Source of the DNA: Phoenix dactylifera
Lineage: Eukaryota > Streptophyta > Magnoliopsida > Arecales > Arecaceae
DNA length: 64,000 nt
Direction of reading: 5' to 3'
Assembly: GCF_009389715.1 (NCBI RefSeq)
Contig: NC_052400.1
Coordinates: forward strand, 20,925,674 to 20,989,673
The position numbers were made by a program, and so were the translations under genes. The stretch's first letter is position 1. The number at the start of each line of letters is the position of its first letter. Under the pieces are notes generated by a model that saw only the letters and a list, made by a program, of their open reading frames with translations, had not been told where the DNA came from and did not search any database. This document shows positions 1 to 14,614 of this stretch, in pieces.

Positions 1-52
1 TATTCCTTAGATAGTAGCACAAATAGATTCTTTGTAATAAATTTCTAAATAA

Positions 53-1740
53 GTGACATCTCTAATAACATTCTCATCGAGGCTAAGGATGCTGCTTATT
101 TTGATTTTTTTTAGAAACCAAATAACGAATCAAATTCAATATGATCTATTATCTAACCCTAGTCTTGTTGAATCAGAGGTTCTTTATGATTCTAGAAAGA
201 GGAAGAGGTCTAACCCTGATCATGGACCTTCTGAACCTAGAAGGAGCACAAGGACTAGAAAAAAAAGGACTTTAGTAAAGATTTATTTACTTTTCTAGTT
301 GAAGATGAACCTTCCACGTCTGCAGAGGCAATGTCTTCACCTGATGCCCCTTTCTGAAAGGAAGCCATTAACTTTGAATTCAATTCAATTATCTAAAACT
401 AGACCTAGATTCTAACCGTTCTTTCTCTAGATAGTTAACCATTAGGTTGTAAGTGAGTATTTTGTAGGAAGCTTAGACCTGATGGATCAATAGAAAAGTA
501 TTTATTCTCCTATAGCTAGAATTTCTACCCTTAGAACTCTTCTTGTCATTGCTTCCATCCATAAGTTGATCATTTATCAAATGGATGTAAAGACTGCGTT
601 CCTAAATGGAGATCTAGATGAAAACATCTATATGAAATAGCTTGAAGGAATCATTTTAAAGGGACAAGAGAACAAAGTTGCAAACTTGTAAAATCCCTAT
701 ACGGCCTAAAGTAGGCACCTAAACAATGGCATGAAAAAATTGATGAAACCATCCTTTTCTTTGGTTTCTCTATCAATGATCATGACAAGTATGTCTATTC
801 CAAAATCATTGACGATGATTGTGTGTTTTTTTATTTATACATCGATGATATTCTAATATTTGGAACTTCTCTTAGAAACATATCTGAGAATAAAAAAAAA
901 TTCAAATTATTTTGATATAAAAGATTTAGGTGAAGCTAATATCATCCTAGGGATGAAGTTAATCAAATTTCTTGAAGGGATAGCTCTCTCCCTTGCTTAT
1001 TCCATTAAGAAAATGATTTAAAATTTTGGTTACTCTGATCAAAATCTAAATTTACTCCTTATGATCCAAGTATTCATCCCAAAATAAATTTAGGTGAACT
1101 AGTTAATCAAATCAGATACTCCTAAATTATAGATTCTCCCTTATATGTTGCAAACAAGACAAGACCTAATATTGCCTATGCTGTAGGAAGACTAAGTAGA
1201 TATACTCAAAATCCAAATCAATCTCATTGGTTAGCCATTAAAAGGGTATTCCGATATCTTAAGGAAACCCTTGATCTATCTCTCTTTTACACTGGGTACC
1301 TTAAGGCGGTTGAGGGTTATAGTGATGCAAATTAGATTACTTATTCTCTTGATCTTAAAGCAAGCATCCAATATTTCTTTCTTCTCGGTGGTGCTGCTAT
1401 TGTTTGGGGATCATCCAAGTAAACTATTATATCTTGGAGAACCATGGAGGCCGAGTTGATTGCTCTGAATACCACCTGTATTGAGATAAAATTGATAAAA
1501 AATATTCTGGCCATATTAATCCATTATGATAATAAGGCCATAATAGAACTGACAAATTAAAAGAGTACTAACAAAAAGATGAACCAGCATATTCGGATTC
1601 ATTGTAAATTTGTAAGATAACTCAAAAAGAGTAATGTTATTTTCTTAGAATTTGTCAAGTCTGAGAAAAATTTGGCAGATCAATTAACCAATGGTTTATC
1701 TAGGAGTGGAGTTCTAGAATCATCGAGAGAGATGGGGCTT
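53..1740 (+). mobile_element. Degenerate Ty1/copia pol remnant (linker, reverse transcriptase, RNase H)
   Basis: Fragments of a copia polyprotein can be read left to right on the plus strand in shifting frames. An integrase-RT linker with a basic RRSTRTRKK stretch lies near 240-275. RT text (MDVKTAFLNGDLDENIYM) lies at about 580-635, and the RT active-site text YIDDILIFGTS at about 838-870. RNase H text (SRYTQNPNQSHWLAIKR) lies near 1195-1245, and LADQLTNGLS near 1672-1703. Multiple stops and frameshifts interrupt every frame, so it is non-coding. The left end is cut by the window edge. The lineage could not be assigned with confidence. Confidence 0.85.
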
Positions 1741-2520
1741 AAGCCTACTATTTGGTCACCGATAGTGGACACCTAACCTCTAATTGAAGATCTCATGAAG
1801 GAGGTTCAATATGGGAGAAATGAATCTGATTGAGTGATCTTGTCAGAGCACATTTTTCGGAGTATATCTCCTCCTATTCCTATGATAAATGCTCTTATTA
1901 GTGACAAAAATATATATTGGAAAGGTTGAGCTATACTTTTAATGAGTCCAAGATAGAAAATCTACAGGATATTAGGTCACAAATACTATTGGAGGACTTA
2001 CCTATATGAGAATTGTCATATAGGTCGCAACTAGGAGTTTGGGCTAACCCTAATAAAATTCTCATGAAAAATTAAGGCACTAAGCACAAGGCCTTTAAAT
2101 GGCGTTGACCGCATAAAAACCCAATTGATCCATACTGTATGTGTGATAAGTAGAAGTCAAAGTTAAAGGACCTAGTTCAATGTCTAATCTATTATGATTC
2201 CTTCAGAGAGATACTATCAACATTTAGTGAGGTTCAAGTCCACAGAACACCTCACCCATTGCATAGTTTTCTTTTCTTTCGTTCTTTCTTTATTCTTTTT
2301 TTTCTATTTTTTTTCTGGGCACCTAAAGGAGCCAGTTGAGTCAAGTATCCCCAGTGATCATACTTGTTAGAGAAAGATAAGGTTGAGTCGGATTGTTGTA
2401 CCTTGGGGACGAAATCGCCACAGACCTATACATAAGAGGCGAATCATGTTTTTAGGGTAGTGTATATCACATACTTCGATGCAATCAAGCGCTTTTCAAT
2501 CTTCGAATTTTATTCTAGAA
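1741..2520 (+). repeat. Probable 3' non-coding/LTR remnant of the decayed copia element
   Basis: This directly follows the RNase H remnant, has no coding potential, and includes a pyrimidine-rich stretch at about 2268-2312 followed by LTR-like text to about 2500. No second LTR lies in the window, so the LTR assignment is inferred from position only. Confidence 0.35.
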
Positions 2521-4945
2521 AATTATTCTTTTATAATACTTTTATAAAATAAAAATATCCTAATTTTTAGGTAAAATATTTCCAACAAAGGGAAAGGTAC
2601 AAATCATCGGATGGGAATGCCTAGGCTGCATTCTCTTCGTTTTTGCCTTTGATATATCTCCATTCTTGTTCGTTTCCTTGTAGTAAAGGAAAGAGATCTC
2701 TGATACTTTATCAGCAAAGTCTTCCATGCATATTATGCCATCCATATGAACTCCGTGGAGGCTAGGAGTTGGAAGGTCTCATATCTCTCAGATACAAAAC
2801 CAGATAGTATGTCTAATTGAACATGATATGCTCAATTTTTTTTATAATTTTTTTCTTATTTTTAGAAGTTCATAGATACTCATAGATACTTACCACTTTG
2901 GTAAATATCGAGATGTTGATGTCCGACTAAAACGTTATCCTAAAGATGAACATCTCAAGATAATCTTTATAGTAATTGGCGGCCGTGGAGGACACGCGCC
3001 CCCAACACGGATGCCCGTCAAATGAAAAACCTGGGCAATACGTGGAGGAAGGATAAGGTGGGAAATAGACGGGCGCGCATGCGTGTCGCCTTGGTTCAAT
3101 CATAACCACGTCTTTTCCCAGACTTTATCCATTGCTCCTACTTTTGGTGCTGATATTGTCGTTTGCCCGTGATAGCCAATTGGATATTAAACTAAGCCAT
3201 TGATACATCGATGCGTTGAGAACTTTTGGTGGTCTTTTTGGGATACAGAGATCGTACGTAATTTTGATCCCAAATCACTTTCATTCTTCAAATCACCGTC
3301 TAACCACTAATCTTGAGATCAGATATCCATGATTGCCCCAAAATATTGATCTTAAGCTGAAATTTGAAGAAAAAAAAATTTCACGGTCCATTGAAAAAAA
3401 AACTAATATATTAATATACCTAATATATTATAGCAATATTGATGAGAAACCTATTTTTGAGGTTGGAAATCCAAGATCATCTGATTTTAACTAAAATTTA
3501 GAAAAAAATTACCTTTCAATCCATTAAAAAAAATAGTATATCAATATATATATAATATATTATATCAATATTATATATGTATTATTTTATATTAATATTA
3601 TATATATTTTACTTATGATATATATTATATTATAATATACTATTAATCATATTATTATCATGTTATTACTCATTTATAATTTTAAATTAAAATAAAAATA
3701 TATTATTGTACTTTACATTTGTATTATGATATTATTTAATATATTACTTCTATTCACTATATTTTCCTTGTCAAAATAAATATTAATTTTAAAATAATAA
3801 TATATTGTAAGTATAAATGAAAATAATAATTCTATTATAACCATTAAAATATTTTTGTAGAATTAATAAATTATAGAATTAATAAATATTTTTAATAAAA
3901 TATATTAATAATTTATATATTTGTAAGTATATTAATAGTTTTTTATTTGATTAATAAACATATTTTATGGAATATATCGAAGGTAGTTTTGGTATTATGC
4001 AGTCAATAATTTTCGATTTCCATGTAATACCAAATAGGCTACTCGTGGGTATCCGAAGATATTTAATAACTAAAATATAGTATATAAAATGTTTGATCTT
4101 AGATCATCAGGGATCGAATTACCTCACGATAAGAATCATCAAACTCTCTGCAAGATGTTGCCATTATCATCCAACGGCAAAAAAATCTTTTAGGAGTTCA
4201 ACTTTCGTACTTAACTAGCTCTCAACATGTTAGGTCTAAAAGCCTTCGGATCGACATCCCGATGGAATGAAACTAACATCACCTTTAATCTAGGTCATGG
4301 TAAGTGAAAAAAAATAGAGAGAATGTAACAAATATTTTCAAACTAAGATATCGAAATCTTAGCCAATACAATAAATTCGAGATTAAAAACTTTATTTAAA
4401 CATTAATTTTAAAAGTTATTAAATAAACAATTATTTAACAAAGTAAAAAATAAGTAAAAACTATTGGCTTAAATAACCATACCTTACCAATTGATATCTC
4501 AAATTTTACCTATTTATATCCGTCCATAGATGCAAGCATGCAAACATAAACTGAGATTTCGGCCAAGATAAAAATCTCCTTTGATACAATAGGATTCCAT
4601 GGATGCAGGCATACAACCATATGAAAATAGATAACAGTTTTCAAAATAAATACTTACCAGATGATAATCCATATTTTCGTGAGGTTGGGCTCCCGAGATT
4701 CCAACATCTTCATGATTATTTTTAAAATGTTTCTAGAACAAATAGTGCCAGTTCAAGGACACAACAATCATCTTATCAAGAGCGTAAATAAGGGACAGCG
4801 GCTTGTGCATCCCTAACATTTTCTTTCCGGTACCTCCTTTTCCTGTCATGGCAACAATAATGACAATTCCATCCGATGTATACAATTCCAACATTCCTCA
4901 GATTCCTTGATTTATGAATCTGAAACAAAAAGATAAACTTATATA
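2521..4945. other. AT-rich intergenic DNA with a TA-rich low-complexity block
   Basis: I see no gene here. From about 3380 to 3990 the sequence is dominated by ATATTA/TATAAT strings. Two related stretches (around 3340-3420 and 3455-3545) share a pattern of an A-run, a 'caatccattgaaaaaa'-like string and then TATATTAATA, which suggests an old short tandem duplication. The right part, 4700-4945, lies just beyond the 3' end of the EDR1-like gene. Confidence 0.5.
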
Positions 4946-5212
4946 CTATGGTGCTGTGCTTTTAGCACTGCTCCCATGCTTCAGGAGTTCTCCCATGCTT
5001 GCTTCTTCCGCCGCACTTCGCACAGCTTCGGACCATTTTTGTTGGCAGCTCTTAATTAAATCTCCACTTTGAACAGTTCTTGAGTCCTTAGAATAAACAT
5101 ATTGTACAACTAGTTGTGCCACTGCTGTTCCAGCAGGGACACAAATTGTTGATATACACATGGCAAGCTATGACTCTTGCCATTCTTTGTTTTGATCAAT
5201 GTCTTTGTATCT

Positions 5213-8200
5213 TCAATTGACCGTGACAACCAACCTCTGCAATTGCTTAAGAGGTGACATAAGCTGCGCAAAAGATGGACGTTTACTTGGTTCGCTGCAC
5301 AGCCAACCAAAATTGTCAGAATCGTACAAAGTTATTTTGGATTGAGACAGGACATAGGTTTCAAAGAGTGTAGATAAAAACATAATAACTTGACTACATG
5401 TCTCTTTAGCATTCTTTGAGAAATTGTTACTAGTCCGAGATAAAATAAACACTGCTGCCATGACTGGATGAATAAGTTCACAAGCAACCGTGCACAATTC
5501 CGCCCATATCTTTATTTCATATAAAGCCACCTTTAAATGTTTGCAACCCCTAATTATCTTTTTTTCACAGTTATTAATTTTTCACAGAGAAAAGGTTTAA
5601 ATAGCTCGACATAAAATTTAAGCTTACTTTGACTGCATGGAAATTAGAAGTTATGACAAATGCTTTTATCAACAAAAAAGGAAAAAAGAGGTTACAAAAA
5701 ATGCTACAACATTCTTTATAAAGCAATTCTCCCTGTTTTTTAAATATGTTCTGAATAATCATCATTAGTTTTGTTTTCAAATTCTGAACCAATCACGAAC
5801 ACAAAAATTCTTTCAATTAACTGTCGGACCCAAAAATCCTGTACTGGAGTGTTGGTTGAGACTATTTAAATGAATATCAGTGCAAGCTCACCTTTCCCAA
5901 CAATCAGTTATTATTTGTGCAACCACGGGATCAACCTCTTTTGGTATGTCAAGGCGTCTATTTTGGAACCCAACAGCTCCAACAACTTGCATTGGGTTCA
6001 TTCCACTCCATGGCATACGCAAGGTAGCTAACTCCCACAGTATGACACCAAAACTATAAACATCGCACCTGAAGCAGACAGAAGAGGCAACAGATATATT
6101 AAATGCAAAAACTCGGCCTTCATGAGAAGAGAATAAAACTTAAGCTGGCTCTCCAGACTCACTTCTCATTTGATGGCTCATTTCGTAAGACCTCTGGTGC
6201 CATCCACTCTGGCTGCAGCCCAAAAAGAAATGACAATCAGAATGATGGTTCAGTATAAAATAGTGAAACCTTGGATTACGGCATTGACAGATACATATAT
6301 CTGGGGAATCGATTATTTTCTTTTATTCAGATCCAAACTTCACACAGCCAAAGTCTTTTTTCTGCAGAAATGGTTTAGTTTGCATCTTGATGCAACCACA
6401 TCAGGATCGAATGAACACCACAGGGCGTGGAGCAGAATCTAGTGGTTCATTCCTTGCTCCATGCTCCTGTGGAACCCATCCACCTCCTGGCGCGATATCA
6501 TCAAAAAGCAAGCAAAATCCCAGAGATAAAAGATAGAGTACTAAGAACTTAGAACTTAAAGATACACGATAATACTGCCAGAAGCTAAATAGGACAGTTC
6601 CAAGAAGTCTTACTATAGTTAGAAGCTAATATGATGTACATGTATCATGAAAATAAATGAGATTTTTACCATTATATAGTGTGTCGAGCAACAATTTAAT
6701 AACTAAGAGATAATAAGTATCTCTTTTATGTGCATCCTTCTTGCTGACAGCCTATATTGCCTAAGAACAAAAGTGAGCATGGAAAAGGTAGTGCATCAGT
6801 TTGAAATGTGCAAGTTCTTTGAGTCACAACAGCATTGCTGTGCAGTTTTGGCAACATATAATGCGGTAATAGTTATGTTATTTTATATTGATTTGATTTG
6901 CTATCCTCCCCAAAACCTCCCCAAGAACATGAATTTTTGTTCGACATCCAAACTGAAGGATGTTCATAGATTAAGGGAGGGAAACAGAGAGGGCAAACCC
7001 ATCAAAAAGACCAGAGGTAATGAAGAAAGATTAAGAAGGTGAACAGAAGAGTATAAAAAGCATGACAAATATAAAAGCTTGAAAGACTTACTGTTCCCGC
7101 TGTTGATTTCGAAGACAAGAATGTATGATGCTTCAATCTTGACAAGCCAAAGTCACAGACCTGCAGACAAATTCAAATGCCTATGACATAGTTACCTTCT
7201 GGCTGGGAGAGAGAGCAAGAGAAGTTCAATAAAACTATCAATATACAATTAACATAGTTCATTTTAAAAAAGGAAGGTAGAACAGCCACATAACCAACTC
7301 TCCTGAAAAGCCAATCCACATGTTCTGTTATATCATCCTCGATGACCTGCTTTCACTCTGCTTTAATTTTTATCTGGACTAATATGAACAACTCCAGCGT
7401 GTCTGGGATTTTCTATCTTCAAAAGACTTGGTTACGAAATGAATCAGCTATACTAGAAAAGTTTACTCATGGCCAAGGCACCAGATATAAAAACATCCGG
7501 TTAGATTTGAACTTAGGCAGAATGTTTCTAGAACAGCCACCAAACCAATGATTAACTGTTTCACTTCTATTTCAAGTACTTTTTTATTTTAGTATCTGCT
7601 TCTTGAGTTCTAAGCCTATAGGTGAACTACTTGTAAAACTTGACGTGAGACTGAATGTTTTAGGTAGCGACCTTAAATCATTCTATCAGTCTAAAAAGCT
7701 AGCCAACCATTCTAAGGTGAGATCTATGATGTTGAAAGAAAATTAGTGATAGCTGATTTGAATAAATCAGGTAGGTTATGGCTTAAAACAGATGATTAAA
7801 TTTCGAGGTCCTAACACTTTCGTTTTTTCAAAAAAATGATGACCAAACCAACCCATCGAGAAGAAGACCAGGTCTTATTTTCATCAATAATAGCTGAAGG
7901 AGAATCTGATATACTTGATATAAGAAAATGCACCATAAATCAGGTGTGAATCGACATTGCTGCTTCTGGGAAAAACTTTTACTGAATTATTTTTTACATG
8001 GAGGTAGTAAGATTCAAGAGAAGTATATGAAAAGGTCATATTTGTGTAGGAAGAATCAATCTACCCTAGTTCCACTAGATAAGGAAAGAGCATAACAAAT
8101 TTCACTAGCCTGTTAGCACCTTTGATGTTGTGATAAGAGGTTCAATAAGAATTTCACCTTGATCAAAACTCAGCCCCATATTTGACACACACCTGGCATA

Positions 8201-11200
8201 TTCAAGATTTGTCCAAAGTTCTATTGAGCTGACCAATGATTTATCACTGCAACTTTTGCCAGTACATAATATTCTTGGTACGAGAATTGAGTTCTGCAAT
8301 ATAATCTTTAGGAACCTTAAACCTTCGACTATTTGGTCAAATATGACCAAACAATTTGAAATTATAGAGAATGGGAGAAAGGATAGCTATATTTCTTGCA
8401 GCTAGATGTATTGAACATTAATGCAAAAGGATCTGCTCCAATATGCTCTCGCTATACAAGTAAAACAAAAGAGAAACCCATGGATCATAACTTCACATTT
8501 GGAATAAAAATTTCTCAATTTCATCTCAAACTGCATTTACAAGATAAAAAACTCAACTATATGGTGGCAAAGTTAAAATATCAATGCATTAAACCTTAGA
8601 CAACCATCAATGCTTTAGAAATTATAAGCACACAAATGTTTATTCATCAACTGAACATAAAGTTTCACAACAGTACCAGCAATTCATATTGGACAATTGG
8701 CCACATTTCACAATATCAAAAGAAATGCTCACAAAACATTGGTCAGGAAAGTACCTTGACCACCCAATTTTTATCAACAAGAAGATTTGGGGACTTCAGA
8801 TCCCGATGCACAATTGTTGGGTGGCTTGTGTGCAAGTAATTCATCCCTTTGGCCTGTAAGAATGACCCAGGTTCAGGTGAAAATCGAAAATAAGCTAAAA
8901 CAAATCACATAAACAACAATAGAAGAGTCAAAATTGTACCACATCCAGCGCCATTTTCAATCGTCGCTTTTCATCAAGTTGAACATTGAGGCGATGCAGC
9001 AACCTATATAAACTCCCCCTGAAAAAACATTTTTGTTCAATCATTAGAATAAGATTTAGCATGTAAGTTGGATGTAAATCAACACAAATCAAGCAAGCCC
9101 GGGCAATAACAGAAGAAAAACCAATATTTGCACATGTCAACAGAAACAAGGCTTTTTGCAGGTTTTATATGGTTTTGTTTTATGTAGATACTATGCTAAA
9201 ATCTTTAATCTTCAGCATGCTATTCAGAATGTTTCCAATTTGAGATAACATTTTAGAAAGTTATGTTTGGAAAGGATAGTACAGCAATATAACAAACAAT
9301 TCATTCATAGCATCCATATGCATGTTCCCTTAGAAATTGTTCAGGCAACACGTCCTCTTTCATTCTTTAACAAAAAAATAGTAGCAATGCCAACAATGCC
9401 AGTAGGAATGTAAACTGAACAAACCTTGGAAGAAACTCTGTCATAATTGAGAGGTTAGGAGGACGAGTTACAGCTCCCATAAAAAGAACAACATTCGGGT
9501 GACGCAGTCTTGACATGATTTTCACCTGTACCACAATGCTGAAAGATTTTGATCGGAACATCTAAAAACAAAAGAAGACTGGAGATACCATACCTGAAAT
9601 GTTACATGCAAGATGTCAAATTTTAAGTTGTCCAAAGCTTACCTCACATCTGAATTGCTCTAATGCATCACCTGACAGACCCTGGTCCAAAAATTTCTTA
9701 ACAGCGACCTCCTGTAAGGCAAGGTTGACTACATTAGGAATCTAATGAGATTATCATAGCAATCAACAATTATAATTTTTTTGTAAAATAGGCAAGAAAA
9801 AACTTTTTTGTCTTCAAGCACATATTAACAGGATTATTATTTTTACTGGCAATGCCATACTATCACCAATAATGGCATCATTAATTATTGTATACCATTG
9901 CACTTACACATCAGTCACATCTAAACACCTGCACAATTTGTTAGCCCTGAAGAGGTGTCAAGGCACCTTCAGCAATGCCTCCAATCCCATCATGTATAAT
10001 TGCTAACCTTCAAGGCTCTTATTTCTTACTAGCCCAAGTAATGATCCTATAAATCATCTTCAACTACTGCCTCACACTGAAAGGTTCTCCCTCTCGTATC
10101 AAGGTCTCCTTAAGGGCTGAAAATTCAAGTGCATCATGATGAGAGTAAAAAGGGGGAGTGAGGAATTAAAAGAATTTATAATTTAATTTCAGCATCCAAT
10201 TCCAAGTGAAGATCAGGTGCTGGCTGTGCCGGCCCATGCCACCTGCCACGTAATGTGACAAAACTGGACCAGCATGGGGCAGATGGGTGGTGCTGAGTGT
10301 CAAGCAAATTGCCGGGCACCAGCCTGCATCAACTTTTATCAGACTTGCTGGTTCAACCCAGTTCAAAATGGCTCGACGCTGCTTACTACAATTTGTGAAG
10401 AACAAAGAAACCCCCTTCTTTTCCATTTGAAACCATTCCTGAGTTTTGGATGTGGGGAGCTGATAGGAAGGACTACACAAATCTAAGCCTCTTGTGCTTT
10501 CAATGGATCAAACTCAAAGACATAATGTTGTAAAATCAATGCAAATCTTAGTTTTAAGAGATTACTTGTTCATGCTCTAATATTCATGGTACCATGTGTT
10601 TTATCATGGATCATTGTCTATCTTTACCAATGCTTCTCGTTAAAATAATGTCAATGAGTTATTAGGATGTCACTGGTTTAAAAGATGTGTTCCACAGCAC
10701 TCGGCATGCATAAATCTCTCCATTGTTAATTTCATGACACCATATTTAGTTTTGAATTATCATTTTAATACATGAAACAACTATAAACAGCATAGAGGGT
10801 GAGCCTTGGCTTGACGATAAGGTTGCTCTATTATGACCTGGAGGTCATGGGTTTAAAACATAGAAATAGCCTCTTCGCACATAAGAGTAAACCCTCTTAG
10901 ACCCATGATAGCAGGAGCATAGTGCACTAGGCCACCTTTTTTAAACAACTCTAAAAAACGTCAAGAAAGGTCTAAAGTACCACACTTGGAAAAGAAAACT
11001 CCAAAGTTGCTCATGCCCACACATGTCAAATCATGCAGGTGCCACAGGCACCATGACCATAGAGCACTGGTCTGTGCCTAGCATCAGCACAATATGCAGG
11101 GGTTTGGACAATTCGGATCGGAACAGTTTAGGGATATTTTTGAAACTGAACTAAGTTAAATCGGTTTCCTAAAACTGAAACTGACATAGAACCGACCTAA

Positions 11201-14200
11201 TACAAAAATTAGTTCAAACCAATACCGAAAAATTTGATTCAATTTATCAAGTTGGAAGAGGAAGAGAGAAGGGGGTAGAGAGAGACAGAGGAAGAGGGAG
11301 AACAGAGGTCTGGTGGCTTCAATGGTTGCAAGAGACTCGACGGTTGTGATGGTGGCGAGGCTCAGAGGCCAGCCCCACCCTTTGTTCTCTTCTCGATTCA
11401 AAGCAGAAGCTAGAGAGTTAGTGACCGTTAGGATTGGAGACCAGGAGGATGAGGTCGGCCGGCTTGGGGTAGAGATCTTTGGAGAGTGGGTGGCAAAGCT
11501 AGGGGCAAGGTGACAAGGGGAGAGGGAGAGGGTGCCACGAAGTGGAGGGAGACGGCAAAGAAGACGATGGGGAGGACATTGTTGGAGTTCTCGAGCATCA
11601 TGAAGATGGTGCCGCTACCGTCATAGGCAATGCGATGAAGGACATTGGCATAACAGGTGATGTCCTTGTAGACACACTAGAAGGTGCCGAGGGCCATGGG
11701 GTATGGTGTGACGGTGTGGAGGACCTCAACACCGTCGATCCAGATGGCGGACACCTGATCCTTCTTGAGGTCAGAGGCAGAGAGCTCAAGGAGGGAACGG
11801 GTAGTCATGGGGCTAGGTGTAGTTGGCCGACATCCATAGAGTCAATTGTGTCGGTGAAGTCTTGCTAGAGGGCTACAAGGGAAGAAGTTGGATTTTGATC
11901 GGAGCAGACCAACAAGAGCGGCAGCTAGGGTTAAAGCCTTAAAGGCTATATATACACCGAGGTGTGGTCCCATCGTTGTTGCTATTTGATTGGATGACTC
12001 ACAAATGTTGTGATTAAAATGGTTGAAAGGTGCTAGCTCTATTTAGTCCCACATCAACTATTTACATGATACTTGCTCCCTTTAAAGGAAAGATCCTCAT
12101 GAGTCCTATTGCCGAGCTTGGTAGCTAAAGCTTGGTTTGGGTGTGACTGGTATGTCAAGCTAGCTAGCCGATTCCAAGTTAAATAGTACATATGCAAATC
12201 GGTTTAGTTTAAGTTCATTTTTTTTAACTTAAAGTGAAAACAAACGATTTATCCGATGCTAAAAAATTCCAAATGGAAACCAAACTAAATGTGGAAAAAC
12301 ACGATCCAAACCAAACCGAAATAATTGGTTTGGGTCGGTTTTGCAGTTTGGTCAATTTTCTTGCACACCCCTAACAGCATGGCATATAGTATTTGCCATG
12401 CCAACCCCCGGCTAGCACAAGCCCAAATGCAATACCTAAATCCTTGCTGAAGATAATAGCCATTACCAAATGTAGATGGAAACCTTCATCGACTGCATAC
12501 TTGTAATTTATTCTGTAAATAGGAATGGAAGTGATAAAAACATATATCTTCAGTTCATTAGTTGAAGTTAGAAATCTTGAATGTTGCCACCTTTTTGTAT
12601 GTAAGAACTACTGCACACTTGACCGGTACCACTGTATGTTTTGCATAAGAGTCTCTTCGGTAAGATTTGGATCTTTGTTTTTACTTGTATGAGGTTTGTT
12701 GGCATATAGGTGCATCATATGCACATCACATATATCAATTTTCTATTTATGAGGCCACCACATTTTTACCATAAACATCAATCCTTTTTCCAACAATTTG
12801 GGTTCAGCACATATGTGCATGCTTACTTGGTCAGCAAATTTAATTAAAATATATCTGCTGGACTAGACCATGTGACTAAATCTAATATCAGAGATCAAGG
12901 TTGATCTTTCTCTCTCTCCAAAAAAAAAAATCAACATGATATCAGTGACATTGTTGTTTCATTCACCTCACATGGAAGAAACGGTGTATCAAGTCTGCAT
13001 ACATAGTGATAAGTAAATAAAGTAATCTGTGGCTTTTTAAGATTCTCATGGTGTAGATAATGGATTGCAAATTTGGAATCATGAGGATTTGGAAAAACTA
13101 GTGGATTAGATTACACAGCATGAGAGCTTCAAGTTTAAATGTGGAAGAAGGTATGCATAGCATGGCAATTTGGGGAGAAAGCATAGCAATTTGGGCAGAA
13201 AACATTGCCAAAGATGCTAAAAGAGCCTTAGTAAGAAAGCTTAACGCTTCAGTGAGTTTAGAAACATCTAGAAGTGGCATGTTAAATACTTCTTCTGTCA
13301 ATAAAAATGAGTATTTGTAGTATCGAGTCGGAAAAAATTAAAAGTTAATTAGGTTAAATCATTTCCTCTAGTCACCATCAGGATATAGGTGAAGTTTAGT
13401 ACAAAAATACAAACCATAATATATATATATAGATAGATATATTATGTGATATTGTAAATAAAACAAAAGGAATGGTATTGCTCTCACATAAGCTGAGCAG
13501 TTGCCTTAATCTTGAAAAAAGAAGTTGCTGCTTCAGGATATGATGGTCAATTTAGACATTACAAATGATGCAGCCTATCCTCCACATCATAACATGTCAC
13601 GTGCTGGGCGGTTTATATCAATTCCACTGCTTCTGATACATAAAGCACAGGAGAAAATAAAAAAGTTTCATGGTTTCTTATGACAGTTTATGGTTTGTTC
13701 ATTGATGACCATTGCAAGATAGGTCCCAGTGCTTACACAGGCATAAGTCCTCACATAGGTGCACAATGAGCATATATGTGCATGTTTACGATAAATGCAG
13801 CTATCTTCCTTTGGTTGTTTTGATATCTTCAATATCTGAACAGTTCAAATTTCTAGATATCCAGTCTACTATGTAAATGAAAGAATATGGCATCAAAAAT
13901 AAAGCAGTACAAGCAAGCTGTACTGCCTAGATACTACAACTCGCTAGCATAGTGAAGTCATTCCACAACTTCAGTGACTTTTGATGTCAAATATTCAGTG
14001 ATTCAGAATTCACTTTCCACCACTCAGCAAACATTAGAATGCACCCAGATAGTTCTGGCTGCTAAACAACGACCTAATTCTATCTACATCTACCACAGGA
14101 GTTCCATTTTTCTTTAAAGAAGAAAAACAATTGATGTCAGAAAGCCATTCCATTCTTCCACATGTTCAACATAAGCGACACCAAGTCCAGTCTAAATGGC

Positions 14201-14555
14201 ATGTGCCAGATAAATTATCTAAAATGATGATTAAATATAAAGAAAGATAACTTACAGTGCCATTCCAATCTGCACGATAAACCTCTCCATATGAACCTGA
14301 AATGTGAAAAGCTGTAAATAAACTATGAACGGTTATCAAGTCAGCACAAAACAAAAGAAACTACCAGTATTGATGACATAATGTGAAGCAAGCCAACCTA
14401 TTTAACTTTACACAAGAAATCCAAGTTCAATATGGTTTCCCAGGCAGCTCTCTAAAGCGAACTACCCCAAAAAATATAAATTAGCATTTTACAACAACCT
14501 AATACATTGTTGCACAAAAACAGAGGAATCGAGTTCAACGAGTTAGAAAGAAATA

Positions 14556-14614
<59 letters not shown>

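Noticed and set aside
12040..12060. AGTCCCACATC, resembling the upstream element of plant snRNA promoters
   Set aside because: No snRNA sequence follows, and the site lies inside the hAT-like element.
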